From contig NZ_JAVTJJ010000003.1 of the NCBI RefSeq assembly GCF_031843945.1, positions 1-64,000 of the forward strand: DNA of 64,000 nt, given 5' to 3'. The notes beneath the pieces are model-generated. The model saw nothing but the letters and a program-made list of their open reading frames with translations, ran no database searches and was not told the DNA's origin. The stretch comes from Paracidovorax sp031843945. GTDB taxonomy: Bacteria > Pseudomonadota > Gammaproteobacteria > Burkholderiales > Burkholderiaceae_C. Positions 59,001 through 64,000 of the stretch are shown here, one piece after another; the first letter of the stretch is position 1, and each line of letters opens with the position of its first letter. A program made the position numbers and the translations under genes.

Positions 59001-61619
59001 CTAAGGCGCCGGCCGGCGGTCTGCGGTGGACGCTGACTTCATCAACGTCTGAATGCGCTGGCCGAACACGCGCAGTTCGAAGGGCTTGGTCAGCACTTGC
59101 ATGCCGGTGGGCAGATGGCCATGGCTGAGCACCGCGTTTTCCGCGTACCCCGTCACGAACATCACCTGCAGTGCGGGATAGATGTTGCGGGCCGCATCGG
59201 CCACCTGCCTGCCGTTCATGCCGCCCGGCAAGCCCACGTCGGTGACCAACAACGCCACCGATGGGTCGTTCTGCAGCGCCTGGATGGCACGCGGACCGTC
59301 TTCGGCCTCGATGACCCGATAGCCCATTTCGCGCAGCATCTCGACCATCAACGAGCGGACGGACGCCTCGTCATCGACCACCAGGATGGTCTCGCCCAGG
59401 CCGGTGCCGTCAAGCGCAGGCGGGGACGGCTCGACTTCCTGTGGCGCGACGTCGGTGCCGAGATAACGGGGCAAATACATGCACACCCTGGTGCCCGCGC
59501 CCACCTCGGAGTAGATGCGAGCCTGCCCTCCCGACTGTCGGGCGAAGCCATAGACCATCGACAGGCCGAGCCCGGTACCGACGCCGATGGGCTTGGTCGT
59601 GAAGAAAGGGTCGAATGCCCGGGCGATCACCTCCGGGGGCATGCCGCTGCCGTTGTCGCTCACGCAGATCGACACGTATTGGCCGGGCAACATCTCCTCT
59701 TGGCTGGCGGTGCGTTCGTCCACGGACCGATTGGCCGTCTCGATCATCAATTGGCCGCCTTCATGCATGGCATCGCGGGCATTGATGCAAAGGTTCAGCA
59801 GCGCGTTCTCCAGTTGTCCGGGATCTGCGTGAACGGGCCACACGCTGATGCCGGTCACGACTTCCAGCGAGATCTGCGGGCCGATCGTGCGCCGCACCAG
59901 GTCCTCGAACCCGCCAATCAGCTGGTTGACCTTCACGACCTTGGGCTCCAGGGTCTGCTGGCGTGAGAACGCCAGCAACCGGTGCGTCAAGGCTGCGGCC
60001 CGCTTCGTCGCAGTCTGGCCCATATCGACATAGCGCAGTGCCGGCGACTCATCGCTGAGCTTGCGTCTGAGCAGTTCCAGGCTGCCGGAAATCGCCCCCA
60101 GCAGGTTGTTGAAATCATGCGCCAGGCCACCGGTCAGCTGCCCGACCGCCTCCATCTTCTGCGACTGGCGCAGCGCCGCTTCCGACTTCATCAATTCAGC
60201 GGTGCGTTCCTGGACCTTTCGCTCCAGCGAGTTCGCCAGGGCATGCAGGCGCTGCTCGGCGCGACGGCGCTCCACCGCATGGCGGGTTCTGTGCGCCACC
60301 TCCCGGATGAGGCTCATTTCCTCGGCCGTCCACGGCCTGACCGTCGCATGATTGAGGTACAGCAACGCGACCAGGCCACCTTCTTCGCTCACGGGCATGT
60401 TGATGACCGACTGGGCGCTGATGGCAATCAATGCATCCGCGTTGTCACGGGTGCGCGGGTCTGTGCGGGCGTCTGAAAACACCACCGTTTCGCCCCGCTT
60501 GAGGTCTTCGATGTAGCTGCCGTAGTCACGAAAGCTCAGCACGCCCGCCAGGGTCGTGGTTCCCGGCGCGTTCCAGTCCCGCTCGATGGTGATGGTTTCG
60601 GCCTCGCGATCGATCATGCCGTAGCCGGCGCGGCTCACATCCAGCACGCGGCCCAGGGCTTCCGCCGCCCGGAAAGCAATCTCGCTGGGGTCGGGTGCCA
60701 CACCGAAGACATCGCGGTCCAGAAAATCCAGCAGTTCCGCGCGCCGCCTGGACAGCATGGCGTCGGTGATCTCCTGCGAGATGCCGGCCATGTACAACGG
60801 GCGGCCAGCATCGTCCAACTCTAGCCGGCCGACGACCCGCACCCATGCCAGCTGTCCATCGGGCCGCACGATGCGGTATTCGATACGGTAATCCTCGCCC
60901 GTCGCAACGGTGTGTGCCACGGCCGAATGCATGCGCTCCTGGTCATCAGGGTGTACCGCTTCGAGCAGCGCTTCGTAGGTGAACGGCTCCGCCTCGTTCC
61001 GTCCAAAATTGCGCTTGAAGTGGCTCGATGCATGAAGCACCTGCTCCCGCAGATCCAGCTGCCAGACGCCCAGCCCGCCTGCATCGGTCGCCGTACGCAG
61101 GCGTGACTCACCGGCCTCGACTTCGCGAACGCGGTCGGCCAGCTCCGCAGTCAAGCGCTCGGCCTCCTCCTTGGCATTGCGAAGCTCGGCCTGCGCAGCA
61201 ACGCGGGCCATTCGCTCGGCTACTTCCCGCATGGCGCGGTCCAGCACGGAGGGCAGCCGCGACAGCCGGCCCTTGCTGACATAGTCGGTCGCGCCCTGCT
61301 TGAGCAACTCGACCGCGTTGTCTTCACCGATCACGCCAGATACAAAGATGAAGGGCACATGGGGCACGCGCGCCCGTGCCATCTGCAGCGCCTCCGTGCC
61401 GCTGAAGCCGCCCAGTTCGTGGTCGGACAAGATGACATCGAAGCCGCCACGCTCCAGGGCCGCAGCAAAGGATGCGCCATCGCGCACCAGCTCCAACCGG
61501 GCGCGCGGATACGCGGCCAGTATGGTTTCTTGCAGCAGTTCGGCGTCGAACGCCGAATCTTCCAGCAGCAGCATTCCCAGAGGCTGCTGAGAGCGCTCGT
61601 AGGCGGACCGCTCAGTCAT
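59001..61619 (-). CDS. Hybrid histidine kinase with receivers at both ends
   Basis: 872 residues. Order: N-terminal receiver (LGMLLLEDSAFDAELL, phospho-acceptor D66 in VILSDHELGG), a coiled coil, a PAS domain with PAC (RNEAEPFTYEALLEAVHPDDQERM), a GAF domain, HisKA with H501 in GGLAHDFNNLL, HATPase_c (NLCINARDAM, DNGSGM, GTGLGLSMVYG) and a C-terminal receiver (D794 in LLVTDVGLPGGMNGRQVADAARN). Soluble. It overlaps the Rcp1-like regulator gene by eight bases and is the last gene of the phytochrome operon. From GAF to the end it closely resembles the kinase at 48-2633, but that one has a PAS-PAS N-terminus. Confidence 0.94.
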   Translation of the reverse strand: MTERSAYERSQQPLGMLLLEDSAFDAELLQETILAAYPRARLELVRDGASFAAALERGGFDVILSDHELGGFSGTEALQMARARVPHVPFIFVSGVIGEDNAVELLKQGATDYVSKGRLSRLPSVLDRAMREVAERMARVAAQAELRNAKEEAERLTAELADRVREVEAGESRLRTATDAGGLGVWQLDLREQVLHASSHFKRNFGRNEAEPFTYEALLEAVHPDDQERMHSAVAHTVATGEDYRIEYRIVRPDGQLAWVRVVGRLELDDAGRPLYMAGISQEITDAMLSRRRAELLDFLDRDVFGVAPDPSEIAFRAAEALGRVLDVSRAGYGMIDREAETITIERDWNAPGTTTLAGVLSFRDYGSYIEDLKRGETVVFSDARTDPRTRDNADALIAISAQSVINMPVSEEGGLVALLYLNHATVRPWTAEEMSLIREVAHRTRHAVERRRAEQRLHALANSLERKVQERTAELMKSEAALRQSQKMEAVGQLTGGLAHDFNNLLGAISGSLELLRRKLSDESPALRYVDMGQTATKRAAALTHRLLAFSRQQTLEPKVVKVNQLIGGFEDLVRRTIGPQISLEVVTGISVWPVHADPGQLENALLNLCINARDAMHEGGQLMIETANRSVDERTASQEEMLPGQYVSICVSDNGSGMPPEVIARAFDPFFTTKPIGVGTGLGLSMVYGFARQSGGQARIYSEVGAGTRVCMYLPRYLGTDVAPQEVEPSPPALDGTGLGETILVVDDEASVRSLMVEMLREMGYRVIEAEDGPRAIQALQNDPSVALLVTDVGLPGGMNGRQVADAARNIYPALQVMFVTGYAENAVLSHGHLPTGMQVLTKPFELRVFGQRIQTLMKSASTADRRPAP

Positions 61620-62070
61620 AGCGGCGGCTAGCGCGCAGGGACCCCGGAGGCGGCTCGTTGAGCACCGCCCAGAATACGCCCAGATCGGCAATGGACGATA
61701 CGAACTGCTTGAATTCGACCGGCTTGACGACGTAGGCATTGACGCCCAGCTCGTAGCTGCGCAGCAGATCGGCCTCTTCCTGCGACGACGTCAGCATGAC
61801 CACCGGAATGCTGCGCAACGCGGGGTTCTTGCGAACCGCTTCCAGAACTTCCAGTCCATTGACCTTGGGCAGCTTCAAATCCAGAAGAATCACCGCCGGG
61901 TTGCCCTCGTCACGACCGGCGTACTCGCCCTCGCGGCGCAGATAGTCCAGCGCTGCAGCGCCATCGCGCAGCACCACCACATCGTTGGCCAGCTGGCTTC
62001 GCTCCAGGGCGAGCAACGTCAGCTCCTGGTCGCGCAGGTCGTCTTCGACCAAAAGAATGGGTTTAAGCAT
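61612..62070 (-). CDS. Rcp1-type single-domain response regulator
   Basis: 152 residues, receiver domain only. Acidic pocket EDD (residues 9-11), phospho-acceptor D64 in VILLDLKLPKVNG, switch Thr in VVMLTSS, Lys in VVKPVEF. The spacing and ELTLLALERSQLANDVVVLRDGAAALDYL are typical of the regulators paired with bacterial phytochromes (Rcp1). Both ends overlap neighbouring genes by eight bases, so it is translated in strict coupling with the phytochrome and hybrid kinase genes. Confidence 0.94.
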   Translation of the reverse strand: MLKPILLVEDDLRDQELTLLALERSQLANDVVVLRDGAAALDYLRREGEYAGRDEGNPAVILLDLKLPKVNGLEVLEAVRKNPALRSIPVVMLTSSQEEADLLRSYELGVNAYVVKPVEFKQFVSSIADLGVFWAVLNEPPPGSLRASRRYD

Positions 62071-64000
62071 GGCCGGAAGAGGTGTCGATAGAGGAAATCA
62101 AAGCGGCATTTTGCCCGGAGTCGGACAAAACGAAGCCGAACACGGCGCCATTCCCGGGCTCGCCCCGGGCCCAGACGCTGCCGCCATGCCGCTCGACGAT
62201 GCGCTTGACGTTGGCCAGGCCAATGCCTGTGCCCTCGAATTCGTCGCTCTGGTGCAGGCGCTGAAACACGTTGAAGAGCTTGGCCACGTACTGCATCTGA
62301 AAACCCGCGCCGTTGTCTTGCACCTCCAGGCCCTGGCCCTCGGCGTTGCGCACCGCGCGCACTGTGATGATGGCCGGCGCCCGGTCGCGGCTGTACTTGA
62401 CGGCATTGCTGATCAGGTTGCGCACCGCCACCTGCAGCAGCAGCGGGTCTGCCGTCAGCTGCGGCAGATCGGCCTCAACCCTCCATTCGATGCTGCGGTC
62501 TTGCTCATGCCGCGCAATCTCGCGCACCAGGCCTTGCACCAAACTGTTGCAGTCCACGCGCTTGCGCTTGAGCGCCGTGCGCCCCATACGGGAGAAGTCC
62601 AGCAACGCGTCCACCAGTTGCCCCGCAAAAGCCGCTGCATCCTTGACGTGCGCCATATAGCGGTGCGCACGCGGGCTGAGCGCTGTGCCTTCGGTGTCCA
62701 GCACCAGATCGACATAGCCCGCAATGTGGCGCATGGGAGCGCGCAGGTCGTGCGACACGGTGTATGAAAAAGCCTCCAGCTCCTTGTTGACGCGGCCCAG
62801 CTCGCCGGCCAGGGCGGCCAGTTCCTCGGCGCGCCGCAACACGATGCCGATCAGCGCCTGGCGCAGCTCGCCGACTGCAGCGGTCTCGGCACCCGACCAG
62901 GGCAGACACCGGCCACCGATCTGTTCGGCCCAGCGCTCGAAGCTGCGGCGTGGGTGAATGCGGCCCGCGGCGTCTGGCTGCAGTTGCTTGCGCGGATCTC
63001 CTGCCCAGGTGACGGTCTGCACGATCTCGGGGCGGAACCAGAGGATCACATGGCGGTGAACCTGCGATATGGAAATGGCCAGCACCCCGCCCGCTGTCGA
63101 TCGCCAGTCGGCCGCCGCCGGGTAATGGGCGGCAAGCTGAGCGGTTTGGTAGACCGGCGTGCCCAGGCCGGCAATCCATCCAGCCAGCTCCACCAGGGAC
63201 TCGGTCGATGGCGTGTCGCCCGTCGCCCAGGCCTCTTCATCCAGCACCACGGCGGCGCCGGTGGCGCGGGCCATGCGCAGCAGCGCAGCGGGCTCTTTCA
63301 GTATGCGGCGCAGGCTGGCATCGCTGTCAGACAGGAACGAGACGAGTTGCAGCGTCAGCTGGCGCAACTCCAGCCGCGCAGCCACGTCGGCATTGGCCTG
63401 CTTGGCCTCGATCTGCATGGACAGCAGCTGGCCCAGGTGGGTGCAGGCTGCGCGCATGCCGGCGTCCAGGCTGCGCGGTGAATGATCGTGGCAGGACGCC
63501 AGCCCCCAGAGCCGGCCGTCCACCACGATGGACACCGACATGGACGCCAGCGTGCCCATGTTGCGCATGTACTCCAGATGCACCGGCGAGACGCTGCGCA
63601 AGAACGCCTGCGACAGGTCGATGTCGTGCGCGGCGGGGCCGCCTGTTGCCGCGAGCAGTGGCACCGGTTGGTAGTTGGCGTCGGGTATCAGCCGAAAGCG
63701 GTTGGCCAAGTAGAGCGCGCGGGCCTGCTGCGGAATGTCGGTGCCCGGAAAGCGCAGCCCAAGGTAGCTGTCATAGCCGGGCAGCAAGGCTTCGCCCAGC
63801 ACTTCGCCGTGGCCATCGTCATCGAACCGGTACACCAGGCTGCGCCCGAAACCAGTCAGGCGCTGAAGCTCCACCGCAGCCAGTTGGGCCAGGGCTTCCA
63901 CCGTCTTTGCGGCCTGCAGCCGGGGAAGAAAGTCGCGCGCCACGCTGTAGATGGGCGCTTCCGGCCGCTTCAGTGCGGTTTGCGGTTCGCACTCCACGAT
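62063..64000 (-). CDS. bphP: Bacteriophytochrome histidine kinase, N-terminus outside the window
   Basis: 646 residues are visible and the frame is still open at the window edge (reads IVECEPQT, the usual end of the first PAS domain), so the bilin-binding Cys region lies beyond. GAF domain: RFPGTDIPQQARALYLANRFRLI with the conserved Asp, and SPVHLEYMRNMG with the chromophore-contacting His. PHY domain follows (about visible residues 210-380), then HisKA (EAFSYTVSHDLRAPMRHIAGY) and HATPase_c (NLISNAVKYSRD, DNGAGFQMQY, GTGIGLANVKRI). It senses red/far-red light with a biliverdin cofactor. The bphO heme oxygenase is not in this window. Confidence 0.95.
   Translation of the reverse strand: MVECEPQTALKRPEAPIYSVARDFLPRLQAAKTVEALAQLAAVELQRLTGFGRSLVYRFDDDGHGEVLGEALLPGYDSYLGLRFPGTDIPQQARALYLANRFRLIPDANYQPVPLLAATGGPAAHDIDLSQAFLRSVSPVHLEYMRNMGTLASMSVSIVVDGRLWGLASCHDHSPRSLDAGMRAACTHLGQLLSMQIEAKQANADVAARLELRQLTLQLVSFLSDSDASLRRILKEPAALLRMARATGAAVVLDEEAWATGDTPSTESLVELAGWIAGLGTPVYQTAQLAAHYPAAADWRSTAGGVLAISISQVHRHVILWFRPEIVQTVTWAGDPRKQLQPDAAGRIHPRRSFERWAEQIGGRCLPWSGAETAAVGELRQALIGIVLRRAEELAALAGELGRVNKELEAFSYTVSHDLRAPMRHIAGYVDLVLDTEGTALSPRAHRYMAHVKDAAAFAGQLVDALLDFSRMGRTALKRKRVDCNSLVQGLVREIARHEQDRSIEWRVEADLPQLTADPLLLQVAVRNLISNAVKYSRDRAPAIITVRAVRNAEGQGLEVQDNGAGFQMQYVAKLFNVFQRLHQSDEFEGTGIGLANVKRIVERHGGSVWARGEPGNGAVFGFVLSDSGQNAALISSIDTSSGHA

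Noticed and set aside
1..64000. CRISPR arrays, insertion sequences or prophage genes
   Set aside because: No regularly spaced direct repeats, transposase or phage structural genes were seen; the dispersed repeats are scattered single copies.

Overview
This is a high-GC window from a betaproteobacterium, most likely a member of the Comamonadaceae (Acidovorax-like). The evidence is the protein repertoire: two branched-chain-amino-acid-type ABC transporters, a TorF/GlnK/AmtB unit, an AsmA-like protein, an IntI-type integron remnant. A small dispersed repeat (seven copies here, built from short dyads) also resembles repeats I remember from that family. No rRNA, tRNA, CRISPR array or insertion sequence is visible.

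Left part (1-18 kb): a PAS/GAF hybrid histidine kinase, an AsmA-like protein, a uracil permease (uraA) and a zinc-ribbon protein. Next comes a two-armed locus that looks like an amide/ureide uptake and hydrolysis system. The left-pointing arm encodes a binding protein, a LivH permease, one polypeptide combining LivM+LivG+LivF, an AtzH/HpxZ-like protein and an HpxW-like Ntn hydrolase. The right-pointing arm encodes an NTF2-like protein, a CE4-type deacetylase, an amidase, a GntR regulator and a thioesterase. An 18-bp perfect palindrome lies at the start of the regulator gene, and a near match lies between the two arms.

18-34 kb: an overlapping cluster of glycosyltransferase, acyl-CoA dehydrogenase-like, PIG-L deacetylase and methyltransferase genes (pathway unknown), followed by an acetyltransferase gene. 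Then a YihY protein, a PduO-type cobalamin adenosyltransferase, and a six-gene GntR/polar-amino-acid ABC/FAD-oxidase operon. Next a phosphoribosyltransferase plus M20 carbamoylase pair opposite a LysR gene, and a D-lactate/glycolate-type dehydrogenase.

34.6-39.6 kb: a decayed integron. The integrase gene is broken by two one-base deletions. Behind it are an attI-like junction, several attC or attC-like sites, two tiny cassette genes, a cassette with no credible gene that carries the dispersed repeat, and a WapI-like immunity gene. A row of small orphan genes (CxxC, TPR, membrane, acidic) and a GNAT gene relic follow.

39.6-55.9 kb: housekeeping and accessory genes (OsmC, YbaN, two GNATs, PH domain, shikimate kinase, a second YihY, DUF72, glycine-zipper protein, ferredoxin-NADP reductase), a second Liv-type ABC operon with a LivH-LivM fusion, an AT-rich Cys-rich orphan, a LysR/SDR pair and comM.

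55.9-64 kb: torF-glnK-amtB preceded by two NtrC-type sites and a sigma-54 promoter motif, closed by a strong terminator. The window ends in a light-signalling operon: bacteriophytochrome kinase (start outside the window), Rcp1-type response regulator and a second hybrid kinase related to the one at the left edge.
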